From: Flavobacterium panici
Lineage (GTDB): Bacteria > Bacteroidota > Bacteroidia > Flavobacteriales > Flavobacteriaceae
Assembly: GCF_903819335.1 (NCBI RefSeq)
Contig: NZ_CAIJDE010000049.1
Span: forward strand, 1-64,000
Direction of reading: 5' to 3'
DNA: 64,000 nucleotides
Shown piece after piece: positions 8,440-16,588 of the stretch. Positions within the stretch are counted from its first letter, which is position 1. Every line of letters begins with the position of its first letter. Below the pieces are notes generated by a model. The model saw nothing but the letters and a program-made list of their open reading frames with translations, searched no databases and was not told the origin of the DNA. A program made the translations under genes and the position numbers.

Positions 8440-8886
8440 ATGAACATAAAACGAACAAACTCAGATGATCCAGATTTTATAAAGCTGGTTGTTTTATTAG
8501 ATCAGGATTTAGCGATTCGGGACGGAGATGATCATGCGTTTTACAATCAGTTTAATAAAACCGATAAAATAAAACACACGATTGTTTATTATGAAAACGG
8601 CATTCCTGTTGGCTGCGGCGCTTTTCGCGAAAAAGAAAGCGACAAAACCGAAATCAAACGAATGTACGTTCATCCTGATTATCGAAAAAAAGGTATTGCT
8701 TCTAAAGTTTTAGCCGAATTAGAAATTTGGGCGAAAGAAGTCGGCTATACTTATACTATTCTCGAAACTGGTAAAAACCAGCCCGAAGCCATAAATTTGT
8801 ACCAAAAATTAGGTTACACAATCATTCCAAATTATCCGCCTTATGAAAAAATGGATAACAGCGTCTGCATGAAAAAGACTTTATAA
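8440..8886 (+). CDS. GNAT family N-acetyltransferase
   Basis: A 148-residue single-domain GNAT protein. The acetyl-CoA-binding segment is MYVHPDYRKKGIASKVLAEL (R-x-x-G-x-A pattern), preceded by GCGAFRE on strand 4 and followed by LETGKNQPEAINLYQKLGY in the C-terminal half. The acceptor substrate is unknown. It lies two bases upstream of the NagZ-like gene, so the two are almost certainly co-transcribed; a role in amino-sugar metabolism is possible but unproven. Confidence 0.85.
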   Translation: MNIKRTNSDDPDFIKLVVLLDQDLAIRDGDDHAFYNQFNKTDKIKHTIVYYENGIPVGCGAFREKESDKTEIKRMYVHPDYRKKGIASKVLAELEIWAKEVGYTYTILETGKNQPEAINLYQKLGYTIIPNYPPYEKMDNSVCMKKTL

Positions 8887-8888
8887 TA

Positions 8889-10502
8889 ATGAAAATTACA
8901 GCCGAAGCACTACGACAAAAAATAGGACAATTCTTTTTTCCTGCCGTTTTTATAAACGATACCGAAGAAAATATTCAGGAAACCGAACGTTTAATAAAAG
9001 AACACAACATTGGCGGACTGACCTTTTTTCATAGTCGTGCGAGCGCTGCAACGAATTATGAAAGCAAGAAAAAAGTTGTTTTTAATGATGACAGCTATCA
9101 AAAAATCAAAGAACTTATTGTTCGTTATCAAAAAGCTGCTTCTACTCCACTTTTAATCAGCATAGATGCCGAATGGGGATTGGCAATGCGTATCGAAAAA
9201 ACGCCACAATATCCTTATGCGATTACACTTGGCGCATTACCTGAAAACAAATCTGATTTGGTTTTTGAAGTTGGAAAACAAATAGGTTTAGATTTAAAAG
9301 CAGCCGGAATTCAGTATAATTTATCGCCTTTGGCCGATATCAACAATAATCCAAATAATCCTGTTATTGGATATCGTTCTTTTGGTGAAAACAAAGAAAA
9401 AGTAGCCAATTTTGCAGTTGAATATTTAAACGGAATGTCGGAAGTTGGCGTTTTAGGTTGTCTGAAACACTTTCCCGGACATGGAAATACTAATGTCGAT
9501 TCGCATTTAGGATTACCGGTTTTAAAAGAAACGCTGGAAGAATTATTAGAAAACGAATTATATCCGTTCATCAAAGGAATTGGAAATAATGTCGATTCGA
9601 TTATGATTGGACATTTAGCCGTTCCAAGTTTAAATGATGGAAAAGATACCTCGGCAACATTATCAAAAGCTGTGATTCAGGATCTTTTACGCGACAAATT
9701 AGGTTATGATGGGTTGGTGATTTCTGATGCTTTAAATATGCACAGTGTTTCAAAATTATACGAAACCAAAGGTCAGCTGGAATGGGAAGCTTTTAATGCC
9801 GGAAATGATATTTTATGCTTCGCCGAAAATGTTCCCGAAGGAATCGAAGCTATCTTTAGAAATGCATCTCCAGATCGCATCTTCCAAAGCTATAGCCGAA
9901 TCATGAAGGCTAAAGAAAAAGCAGGAATTCTTTCTGGAAACACTGCTGCTTCGGGCGAATTAAATTTCGAAAAAGCATCTGAATTAAATCTGGAAATTGC
10001 TCAAAATGCTATTACCACAATTATTGATAATTCAAATTCGGAATTGGCATTTGATTCTCAGAAAAACAACAAATTAGCTAAATTAAGTTTATATAAAAAT
10101 ACCGAAAACACTTTCTTCAAAACTTTAAATTCAAAATTAGAATCTCCTGAATTTGCTTTTGAAAATTTAGAAGTTTCGGATATTTCTGCAATCAAAAAAC
10201 AATTAGAGAATTTCGAAACTATTATCATTTCATTATTTGTTCCCAAAGCAAAACCAGCGAATAATTTTGAAATTAACGATGAAGTTTTAGAACTGCTTTC
10301 TGATTTACTTCAAACCAAAAAATGCATTGTTTACGTTTTCGGAAATCCGTATGTTTTACCCATAATTCCGAATCTAAAAAAGACTTCAGGATTAGTTCAG
10401 GCGTATCAGGATTTTGAAGAATTTCAAAAAACGGCAGCAATTCAATTTTTAGCTAAAATTTCTTCAAACGGAATTCTCCCAATAAACATTGATATACAAT
10501 AA
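8889..10502 (+). CDS. Glycoside hydrolase family 3, NagZ-like beta-N-acetylglucosaminidase
   Basis: A 537-residue enzyme with the NagZ-type catalytic loop CLKHFPGHGNTNVDSHLGLP (about residues 195-215), which includes the His-Asp pair that serves as acid/base in this subfamily, and the nucleophile segment LVISDALNMHSV (Asp near residue 281). A second C-terminal domain of about 170 residues follows, more divergent than the catalytic one. No signal peptide is evident, consistent with cytoplasmic recycling of GlcNAc-anhMurNAc. With AnmK and the AmpG-like permease it completes a plausible recycling route. MurQ and an amidase are not in the window. Confidence 0.85.
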   Translation: MKITAEALRQKIGQFFFPAVFINDTEENIQETERLIKEHNIGGLTFFHSRASAATNYESKKKVVFNDDSYQKIKELIVRYQKAASTPLLISIDAEWGLAMRIEKTPQYPYAITLGALPENKSDLVFEVGKQIGLDLKAAGIQYNLSPLADINNNPNNPVIGYRSFGENKEKVANFAVEYLNGMSEVGVLGCLKHFPGHGNTNVDSHLGLPVLKETLEELLENELYPFIKGIGNNVDSIMIGHLAVPSLNDGKDTSATLSKAVIQDLLRDKLGYDGLVISDALNMHSVSKLYETKGQLEWEAFNAGNDILCFAENVPEGIEAIFRNASPDRIFQSYSRIMKAKEKAGILSGNTAASGELNFEKASELNLEIAQNAITTIIDNSNSELAFDSQKNNKLAKLSLYKNTENTFFKTLNSKLESPEFAFENLEVSDISAIKKQLENFETIIISLFVPKAKPANNFEINDEVLELLSDLLQTKKCIVYVFGNPYVLPIIPNLKKTSGLVQAYQDFEEFQKTAAIQFLAKISSNGILPINIDIQ

Positions 10503-10583
10503 GTTAAAAGTTAAATAGTCAAAATTTATCAACTTATAAGTTTTTATAATCACATCTTATTGTAAGAATATGTGCTTATACCC

Positions 10584-10591
10584 TACTTTTG
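10584..10591 (+). promoter_or_regulatory. Putative peroxiredoxin promoter -7 box
   Basis: TACTTTTG matches TAnnTTTG, with an ATTG (10559-10562) at a usable -33 distance. It lies 34 bases before the peroxiredoxin ATG. The same box, TACTTTTG, precedes the thiol peroxidase gene. Confidence 0.55.
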
Positions 10592-10624
10592 CATCAAATA
10601 AATTTTTAACGTAAAACGAAAAAT

Positions 10625-11263
10625 ATGTCTTTAGTAGGAAAAAAATTCCCAAGTATTGCAGTAGATGCTATCTCAGAAATGGGTGACAATTTAAAAATCA
10701 ACATTTTTGAAGAAGCAGTAAACAACAATAAAAAAGTACTTTTATTTTGGTACCCAAAAGATTTTACTTTTGTATGTCCAACTGAATTACACGCCTTTCA
10801 AGCTGCATTACCAGAATTTGAAAAAAGAAATACTATCGTAATTGGTGCTTCTTGTGATACAAACGAAGTTCACTTTGCTTGGTTAAATACTCCAAAAAAC
10901 AATGGTGGAATCGAAGGTGTTACTTACCCAATCTTAGCTGATACAAACCGTAACTTAGCTAACATTTTAGGTATTCTTGATATCGAATCTACAAGCTACA
11001 GCGAAGATACTGATTCAGTTATCATCGAAGGTTCAAACGTAACTTACAGAGCTACTTACCTTATTGACGAAACTGGAAAAATCTTTCACGAAAGTGTAAA
11101 CGATATGCCATTAGGACGTAACGTAAACGAATACCTAAGAATGGTTGACGCTTATACGCACATCCAGACTAAAGGTGAAGTTTGTCCTGCAAACTGGGAA
11201 GCTGGTAAAGAAGCTATGTCTGCAGACAGAGTTAGTACTGCTGAATACTTAAGCGCTAATTAA
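10625..11263 (+). CDS. Peroxiredoxin (AhpC/TSA family, 2-Cys type)
   Basis: Reduces hydrogen peroxide and organic peroxides through a cysteine pair. The peroxidatic Cys is in DFTFVCPTELHAF (about residue 50) and the resolving Cys in GEVCPANWEAGKEAM near the C-terminus. Length, 212 residues, is normal for a typical 2-Cys enzyme, with a C-terminal tail beyond the resolving Cys. It is first in a group with a thioredoxin and a second peroxidase, which suggests the thioredoxin is its reductant. Confidence 0.95.
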   Translation: MSLVGKKFPSIAVDAISEMGDNLKINIFEEAVNNNKKVLLFWYPKDFTFVCPTELHAFQAALPEFEKRNTIVIGASCDTNEVHFAWLNTPKNNGGIEGVTYPILADTNRNLANILGILDIESTSYSEDTDSVIIEGSNVTYRATYLIDETGKIFHESVNDMPLGRNVNEYLRMVDAYTHIQTKGEVCPANWEAGKEAMSADRVSTAEYLSAN

Positions 11264-11265
11264 GT

Positions 11266-11478
11266 TTCAAAGATACTAAGGTTCTAAGATGCTAAGTTTT
11301 TTAACTTAACTTTTGAATCTTAAATATAATTCTACAATAAAAGTCAAGAGATTCTAAGATTAAACTTAGATCTTAGAATCTCAACGACTTTAAAAAAAAA
11401 CATCAATAAATCCACACAAAGTTATTCGGTTCGAGAGCAAACTTAGCATCTTAGAACCTTAGCAACTTAGTGTCTTAA
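11266..11478. repeat. Nested inverted repeats built on cttagaa words
   Basis: Outer arms 11278-11299 and 11439-11460 are perfectly complementary over 22 bases (AAGGTTCTAAGATGCTAAG and onward), with weaker pairing outside. An inner hairpin has 13-base perfect arms at 11348-11360 and 11370-11382. The whole forms a cruciform-like structure filling the gap between the peroxiredoxin and thioredoxin genes. It may slow or terminate readthrough; no uridine tract follows. Confidence 0.75.
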
Positions 11479-11489
11479 AAATAAAAACT

Positions 11490-11798
11490 ATGTTAATCGA
11501 CTTAAACGAAGATACGTTAGCAGATTTAGTTGCTAAAAACGAAAAAGTAGTAGTACAATATTCAGCATCATGGTGTGGAAACTGCCGTATTATGAAACCA
11601 AAATTCAAAAAATTAGCAACAGAAAATGAAGCTATCACTTTTGTTTTGGTTGATGCAGAAAATTCTCCTGAATCAAGAAAATTAGCTAATGTGAGCAACC
11701 TGCCAACATTTGCAACTTTCGTAAACGGGCAATTAGTTGGTGAAACGCAGACTAATAAACAAGAAGTTTTAATCGATCTTGTAAACGCAATTGCTTAA
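11490..11798 (+). CDS. Thioredoxin family protein
   Basis: A 102-residue single thioredoxin domain. The active site is WCGNC (in YSASWCGNCRIMKPKF, about residues 28-32), in place of the classical WCGPC, with the cis-proline segment NLPTF near residue 73. It has no signal peptide, so it is cytoplasmic. The unusual Gly-Asn pair between the cysteines would alter redox potential. Position between two peroxidases suggests it recycles them. Confidence 0.9.
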   Translation: MLIDLNEDTLADLVAKNEKVVVQYSASWCGNCRIMKPKFKKLATENEAITFVLVDAENSPESRKLANVSNLPTFATFVNGQLVGETQTNKQEVLIDLVNAIA

Positions 11799-11905
11799 AT
11801 TTAGATTAGTTAGACTGGCTTAGATTTTTAGACTTCTTAGAAGTACTATAAACTTTAAAAAGGTCTAAAATCTAAGAATGTCTAAAAATCTAAGAAATCT
11901 AAACA
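11797..11905. repeat. Inverted repeat built on ttagatttctaag words
   Basis: Arms 11819-11833 and 11880-11894 (CTTAGATTTTTAGAC) pair perfectly over 15 bases, and a further partial copy of the right arm lies at 11863-11877. The right arm contains the in-frame ATG at 11878, which is therefore unlikely to be the start of the next gene. Confidence 0.65.
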
Positions 11906-12162
11906 TGAAATTACCAGTAATAAAGCAATTAACGCAGTTCATCGAAGAAAACGATCAGGATTATATAATTGAAACGATTGAAGTTCTTGAAGCTATGACC
12001 GAAATTCCTTCTCTTAAAGATGAAGAATTGGATGTAATTGGCGAATTGATTTCGAATATGTACGGTGCACTTGAGGTACACAAAATGGTTTCTCAGGGAA
12101 CTGATAAAAAAGAAGCTTTAAACGCATTCATGAAACGTGTTTTAGGTTCTATCGATAAATAA
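11905..12162 (+). CDS. Small conserved flavobacterial protein (DUF6952-like)
   Basis: The ATG at 11905 gives an 85-residue acidic, all-helical protein (MKLPVIKQLTQFIEENDQ onward). A longer reading from 11878 would translate repeat sequence and is disfavoured. It resembles the small DUF6952 family that I associate with the thioredoxin/peroxiredoxin locus in Flavobacteriia. There are no cysteines and no membrane segments. Function is unknown; its place between thioredoxin and the terminator at 12204 suggests a role in the same stress response. Confidence 0.65.
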   Translation: MKLPVIKQLTQFIEENDQDYIIETIEVLEAMTEIPSLKDEELDVIGELISNMYGALEVHKMVSQGTDKKEALNAFMKRVLGSIDK

Positions 12163-12203
12163 TATCGGCCTCTTTTTCAAATAAAAAACAAAAAAACATG
12201 ACT

Positions 12204-12238
12204 GAAAAAGCGTTTCAATTTTGAGACGCTTTTTTTTG
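12204..12238 (+). terminator. Rho-independent terminator after the DUF6952-like gene
   Basis: AAAAAGCGT-tTCA / TGA-gACGCTTTT stem with an ATTT loop and a run of eight T. It lies 42 bases after the stop at 12162 and closes the peroxiredoxin-thioredoxin group. Confidence 0.8.
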
Positions 12239-12276
12239 TTTACAGTTTTCGGTCGCAGTTTTCAGTTTACCCAATC

Positions 12277-12374
12277 TTTGTCAGGCTGAGCGAAGTCGAA
12301 GCCCACGCAAAGATTATCGATTTAGATTATGGAGTTACTTTGTGCGGGCTTCGACTTCGCTCAGCCTGACAAAA
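12277..12374. repeat. Large inverted repeat of the GTCAGGCTGAGCGAAGTCGA family
   Basis: Arms of 36 bases (about 12277-12312 and 12338-12373) match at 34 positions after reverse complementing; the core is GTCAGGCTGAGCGAAGTCGA followed by AGCCC. The core is strikingly more GC-rich than its surroundings. This word is a familiar abundant intergenic repeat in flavobacterial genomes. With the terminator it accounts for most of the 371-base gap before tpx. Confidence 0.85.
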
Positions 12375-12503
12375 ATGAGAATAAAAATCCGTTAAATCTG
12401 TGTCATCTGTGTGCCATATATACGCAAACCAATACGAATAAACTTCTGCCTTAATCTCACCTTAAACCCTTAACAAATACTTTTAGATTCAAATATTAAT
12501 CCT

Positions 12504-12511
12504 TACTTTTG
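12504..12511 (+). promoter_or_regulatory. Putative tpx promoter -7 box
   Basis: TACTTTTG matches TAnnTTTG and lies 23 bases before the tpx ATG. It is identical to the box in front of the peroxiredoxin gene. Confidence 0.5.
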
Positions 12512-12533
12512 AACCTCATTAAAAAAAATTATC

Positions 12534-13031
12534 ATGGCTTCAATAACATTAGGAGGAAATCCAGTTCATACATCAGGCGAATTACCAGCAGTTGGTTCTA
12601 AACTTGCTGATTTTAAATTAGTGCAAAACGATTTATCAGTTGCTTCTTTGAGCAATTTTGCTGGTAAAAAATTAGTTTTAAACATTTTTCCAAGTGTTGA
12701 TACAGGAACTTGCGCAGCATCTGTTAGAAAATTCAACCAAAGTGCAAGCGGATTAGAAAATACTACTGTTTTATGTATTTCAAGAGATTTACCTTTCGCT
12801 CAAAAACGTTTTTGTGGTGCCGAAGGTTTAGATAATGTAGTGAATTTATCTGATTTTCAAACAGGAGCTTTTGGTAAAGCAAATGGTTTAGAAATCACTG
12901 ACGGACCTTTAGCAGGTTTACACTCAAGAGTTATTATTGTTGTTGACGCAAACGGAACAATTACTCATACAGAACAAGTTGCTGAAATTGCAAACGAACC
13001 AAATTACGAAGCGGCTTTAGCAGCACTATAA
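12534..13031 (+). CDS. tpx: Thiol peroxidase (Tpx)
   Basis: A lipid-hydroperoxide-preferring peroxiredoxin of 165 residues. The family start MASITLGGNPVHTSGELP is followed by the peroxidatic Cys in FPSVDTGTCAASVRKFN (about residue 60) and the resolving Cys in RFCGAEGL (about residue 94), the spacing expected for atypical 2-Cys Tpx. It has its own promoter and may be read through into dgkA, 13 bases downstream. Confidence 0.95.
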   Translation: MASITLGGNPVHTSGELPAVGSKLADFKLVQNDLSVASLSNFAGKKLVLNIFPSVDTGTCAASVRKFNQSASGLENTTVLCISRDLPFAQKRFCGAEGLDNVVNLSDFQTGAFGKANGLEITDGPLAGLHSRVIIVVDANGTITHTEQVAEIANEPNYEAALAAL

Positions 13032-13044
13032 TATTTTCCACTAA

Positions 13045-13419
13045 ATGGAGTTTCAAAAAGATAACACTTTTGTTACAGGTCGTTTAAAGAGTGTAACTTA
13101 CGCTTTTAAAGGAGCTGTAAAACTGATAAAAACAGAACACAGCGTTATGGTTCAATTCTCACTGGGAATTATTATGACCATTGCCGGGTTCTATTTTCAT
13201 ATTTCTCAAACCGAATGGCTATGTCAAACCTTAGCCATTGGTTTGGTTTTAAGCATTGAAGGATTAAATACGGCTGTTGAAAAAATCGCCGATTTTATCC
13301 ATCCCGATTACAGCAGACGAATTGGGTTTATTAAAGATATTGCTGCAGGAGCGGTATTTTTTGCCGCCATGACAGCAATAGCGATTGGTTTGATAATTTA
13401 TATTCCAAAATTTATATAG
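13045..13419 (+). CDS. dgkA: Diacylglycerol kinase family (DgkA-type) membrane protein
   Basis: A 124-residue protein with about three transmembrane helices and the family active-site segment SIEGLNTAVEKIADF (about residues 71-85). It phosphorylates diacylglycerol, undecaprenol or a related lipid at the inner membrane; which one cannot be told from sequence. A soluble stretch of about 20 residues precedes the family domain. It is followed 13 bases later by ftsK. Confidence 0.9.
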   Translation: MEFQKDNTFVTGRLKSVTYAFKGAVKLIKTEHSVMVQFSLGIIMTIAGFYFHISQTEWLCQTLAIGLVLSIEGLNTAVEKIADFIHPDYSRRIGFIKDIAAGAVFFAAMTAIAIGLIIYIPKFI

Positions 13420-13432
13420 GCGGAACGCAAGA

Positions 13433-15880
13433 ATGGCAAAAACAAAAAAAGAAACTGTAGACAAAAAAACCGAATCAAAAGTCGCCAGCATTAGATCCTG
13501 GTCATTATCCAAACAACAAAAATTTGTTTTGGGCTGCCTTTTGGTACTCTTTTCTATTGCATTATTAGTTGCATTTATTTCGTTTTATGTCAACGGACAA
13601 TGGCAGACAGACCAAAGTGCGGTTAGTCAGCTTGGAGATCGTGAAGAAGTAGTGCAAAACTGGCTCGGAAAATTCGGGGCTTTTCTCGCAGACTTAATTG
13701 TATACCGAGGTTTCGGTCTTGCCTCTTTTATAATTGTTCGTTTATTCTTTTTAACCGGATTATTTCTGGCATTAGAACTTTCGACTAAAAAATTAAAAAA
13801 TACATGGTTTTGGGATTTATTTGCCATTATCATAGTATCTATTTTATTTGGTTTTTTTGCTACTTCGGCACCAGAATTAGGAGGCACAATTGGTTATGAA
13901 TTAAATCTTTTCCTTCAGGATTACATCGGGAAAACCGGAACTTTATTGACCTTGCTTTTTGGATTGATCGTTTATTTGATTTTCAAAATAAAAGTATCTC
14001 CGGAAAAAATTCAGTCTTATTTTGATTCCACTAAAAACGAATTAAAATCAGAATTAAATTCGATCAAAAAACCGCAGCAGGATTTAGAACCTGAAAGCGC
14101 TTATAATTTAGAAGAATTTGCAATTGAAGAAGATCCTGAACTGGATAACATTCATTTAAAAACAGATGATTCTAAATTCGAAATCAACAAAGAAGCTTTA
14201 AAACCAACAATCAATCATTCGTCAGAAATTGAATTAAATCCGATTTTAAAACCAATTCAGCCAAAACAAGAACTTCCATTAGTTTCTCCTGATGAAGCAT
14301 TTGTAATTGAAAAAGCGGAAGAAGAAGATATTATCGAAGAAAACTTAGCATCTCGTTTAGTTGCTGATTTCGGGTTATTTGATCCAACTTTGGATTTATC
14401 CAATTATAAATTCCCAACTATCGATTTATTAAAAGAATATTCGACGGGTGGAATTACCATTAATCAGGAAGAATTAGAAGAAAACAAAAATAAAATTGTA
14501 GATACGCTTCGTAACTACAAAATTGAAATTGCTCAGATTAAAGCAACCGTTGGTCCATCGGTAACTTTATACGAAATTGTACCGGAAGCCGGAATCAGAA
14601 TTTCTAAAATTAAGAGTTTAGAAGATGATATTGCATTGTCATTATCCGCTTTAGGAATTCGTATTATTGCACCAATTCCTGGAAAAGGAACAATTGGTAT
14701 CGAGGTTCCAAACAAGACTCCAACTATGGTTTCAATGAAAAGCGTTATTGGTGCCGCTAAATTTCAGGAAGCCGAAATGGAACTGCCAATTGCTTTAGGA
14801 AAAACCATTTCAAACGAAACTTTTGTTGTCGATCTTGCCAAAATGCCTCACTTATTGATGGCGGGAGCAACAGGACAAGGAAAGTCGGTTGGATTGAATG
14901 CGGTTTTGACTTCGCTTTTATACAAAAAACATCCGGCAGAAGTAAAATTCGTTTTGGTCGATCCGAAAAAAGTAGAGCTTACGCTTTTCAATAAAATAGA
15001 AAGACATTATTTAGCGAAACTTCCTGATACAGAAGACGCTATTATTACTGATAACGCAAAAGTAGTCAATACTTTGAATTCACTTTGTACCGAAATGGAC
15101 AATCGCTATTCTTTATTAAAAGATGCGATGGTTCGTAATATTAAAGAGTACAACGAAAAATTCAAAGCAAGAAAATTAAACCCGGAAGCCGGACACCGAT
15201 TTTTACCTTACATCGTTTTAGTTGTCGATGAGTTCGCCGATTTAATTATGACTGCAGGAAAAGAAGTTGAAGTTCCGATTGCCCGTTTGGCTCAGCTGGC
15301 GCGTGCTATTGGTATTCACTTAATTATTGCAACACAAAGACCTTCTGTAAACGTTATTACAGGTTTAATTAAGGCCAATTTCCCTGCGAGGATTGCATTT
15401 AGGGTAACTTCAAAAATTGACTCAAGAACAATTTTAGATACTCAGGGAGCTGACCAGTTAATAGGACGTGGAGATTTACTGTACACAAACGGAAATGACG
15501 TAACGCGTGTACAATGTGCATTTATTGACACGCCAGAGGTTGAAAAAATCACAGATTTTATTGGTTCACAAAAGGCATATGCCACAGCATATTTGCTTCC
15601 GGAGTTTGTTGGAGAAGAAACTGGCATTAATCTTGATATGGATATTTCCGAAAGAGATACCTTATTTAGAGAAGCTGCCGAGATTATTGTTAATGCGCAG
15701 CAGGGTTCTGCTTCATTACTGCAAAGAAAATTAAAATTAGGTTACAACAGAGCCGGTCGTTTGATCGATCAGCTGGAAGCAGCAGGAATTGTTGGACCGT
15801 TTGAAGGCAGTAAAGCAAGAAGTGTGAACATTTTAGACTTAAGTGCTCTTGATCAATTCTTTAATAATGAACAAAATTAA
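13433..15880 (+). CDS. ftsK: DNA translocase FtsK
   Basis: An 815-residue septal DNA pump. Four N-terminal membrane helices (about residues 29-190) are followed by a short acidic linker (about 190-320) and the RecA-like motor. Walker A is GATGQGKS near residue 480 and Walker B LVVDEFADL near residue 600. The C-terminal gamma winged helix (about residues 755-815) includes QRKLKLGYNRAGRLIDQLE. The linker is much shorter than in E. coli, as usual outside enterobacteria. The coding sequence overlaps possible early start codons of lolA. Confidence 0.97.
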   Translation: MAKTKKETVDKKTESKVASIRSWSLSKQQKFVLGCLLVLFSIALLVAFISFYVNGQWQTDQSAVSQLGDREEVVQNWLGKFGAFLADLIVYRGFGLASFIIVRLFFLTGLFLALELSTKKLKNTWFWDLFAIIIVSILFGFFATSAPELGGTIGYELNLFLQDYIGKTGTLLTLLFGLIVYLIFKIKVSPEKIQSYFDSTKNELKSELNSIKKPQQDLEPESAYNLEEFAIEEDPELDNIHLKTDDSKFEINKEALKPTINHSSEIELNPILKPIQPKQELPLVSPDEAFVIEKAEEEDIIEENLASRLVADFGLFDPTLDLSNYKFPTIDLLKEYSTGGITINQEELEENKNKIVDTLRNYKIEIAQIKATVGPSVTLYEIVPEAGIRISKIKSLEDDIALSLSALGIRIIAPIPGKGTIGIEVPNKTPTMVSMKSVIGAAKFQEAEMELPIALGKTISNETFVVDLAKMPHLLMAGATGQGKSVGLNAVLTSLLYKKHPAEVKFVLVDPKKVELTLFNKIERHYLAKLPDTEDAIITDNAKVVNTLNSLCTEMDNRYSLLKDAMVRNIKEYNEKFKARKLNPEAGHRFLPYIVLVVDEFADLIMTAGKEVEVPIARLAQLARAIGIHLIIATQRPSVNVITGLIKANFPARIAFRVTSKIDSRTILDTQGADQLIGRGDLLYTNGNDVTRVQCAFIDTPEVEKITDFIGSQKAYATAYLLPEFVGEETGINLDMDISERDTLFREAAEIIVNAQQGSASLLQRKLKLGYNRAGRLIDQLEAAGIVGPFEGSKARSVNILDLSALDQFFNNEQN

Positions 15881-15887
15881 TCCAATC

Positions 15888-16580
15888 ATGAGAACAAACA
15901 TTCAGGAAATCAAAAACAATTCTATCACTAACATGACTAAAAAGTGTTTTCAAATGGCAGTTATCTTGCTTTTGAGCTTCACTTCTATTCAAGCTCAGGA
16001 TAAAAAAGCTAAAGATTTATTGAACGAAGTGACTGCTAAAATAAAAAGCTACGATAATATTGTTATTGATTTTAAATATTCTCTAAATAATGCAAAAGAG
16101 AATATTAACCAGGACAGTAAAGGAAATGTAACCATGAAAGGGAATCAATATGTATTGAATTTTATGGGTGTTACTAAAATTTTTGACGGACAAAAAACAT
16201 ACACAATTGTTCCTGAAGACGAAGAAGTTACGGTTTCTAAAGTAAATGAAAAGGATGATAATGCTATCACGCCTTCAAAAATGCTTACTTTCTTTAATTC
16301 TGGTTACAAATACAATATGGATATCGTACAAAATGTAAAAGGAAGAAAGATTCAATACATTAAATTAGTACCAACTACTGGAAAAGATCAAAGAAAAGAA
16401 ATTCTTTTAGGTATTGATGTTCAGACAAAACACATCTATAATTTGATTGAAACTGGAAAAAACGGAACAAAAACAACTTTAACCGTTAATTCTTTTAAAA
16501 CCAATCAGCCATTATCAAAAAATCAATTTACCTTTGTAGCGAGTAAATACCCGAAATACTACATCAACAAATTAGATTAA
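15888..16580 (+). CDS. lolA: Outer-membrane lipoprotein carrier protein LolA
   Basis: A periplasmic chaperone that carries lipoproteins from the inner to the outer membrane. The ATG at 15888 is the first after the ftsK stop; the ATG at 15933 would give the cleanest signal peptide (MTKKCFQMAVILLLSFTSIQAQ) and may be the true start. Either way cleavage falls after AQ. The mature part, about 200 residues, has the LolA pattern: KAKDLLNEVTAKIKSYDNI, then alternating beta strands, DGQKTYTIVPEDEEV and a final FVASKYPKYYINKLD. Its place between ftsK and an LptF/G permease is consistent with an envelope-biogenesis operon. Confidence 0.88.
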   Translation: MRTNIQEIKNNSITNMTKKCFQMAVILLLSFTSIQAQDKKAKDLLNEVTAKIKSYDNIVIDFKYSLNNAKENINQDSKGNVTMKGNQYVLNFMGVTKIFDGQKTYTIVPEDEEVTVSKVNEKDDNAITPSKMLTFFNSGYKYNMDIVQNVKGRKIQYIKLVPTTGKDQRKEILLGIDVQTKHIYNLIETGKNGTKTTLTVNSFKTNQPLSKNQFTFVASKYPKYYINKLD

Positions 16581-16588
16581 TCAGAAGG

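Noticed and set aside
11878..11904. ATG at 11878 as the start of the DUF6952-like gene
   Set aside because: The extra nine residues are encoded by the arm of an inverted repeat; the ATG at 11905 follows it directly.
3155..12374. CRISPR-like array from the many short repeats
   Set aside because: The repeats are paired inverted arms of different families, not regularly spaced direct repeats, and no cas genes are present.
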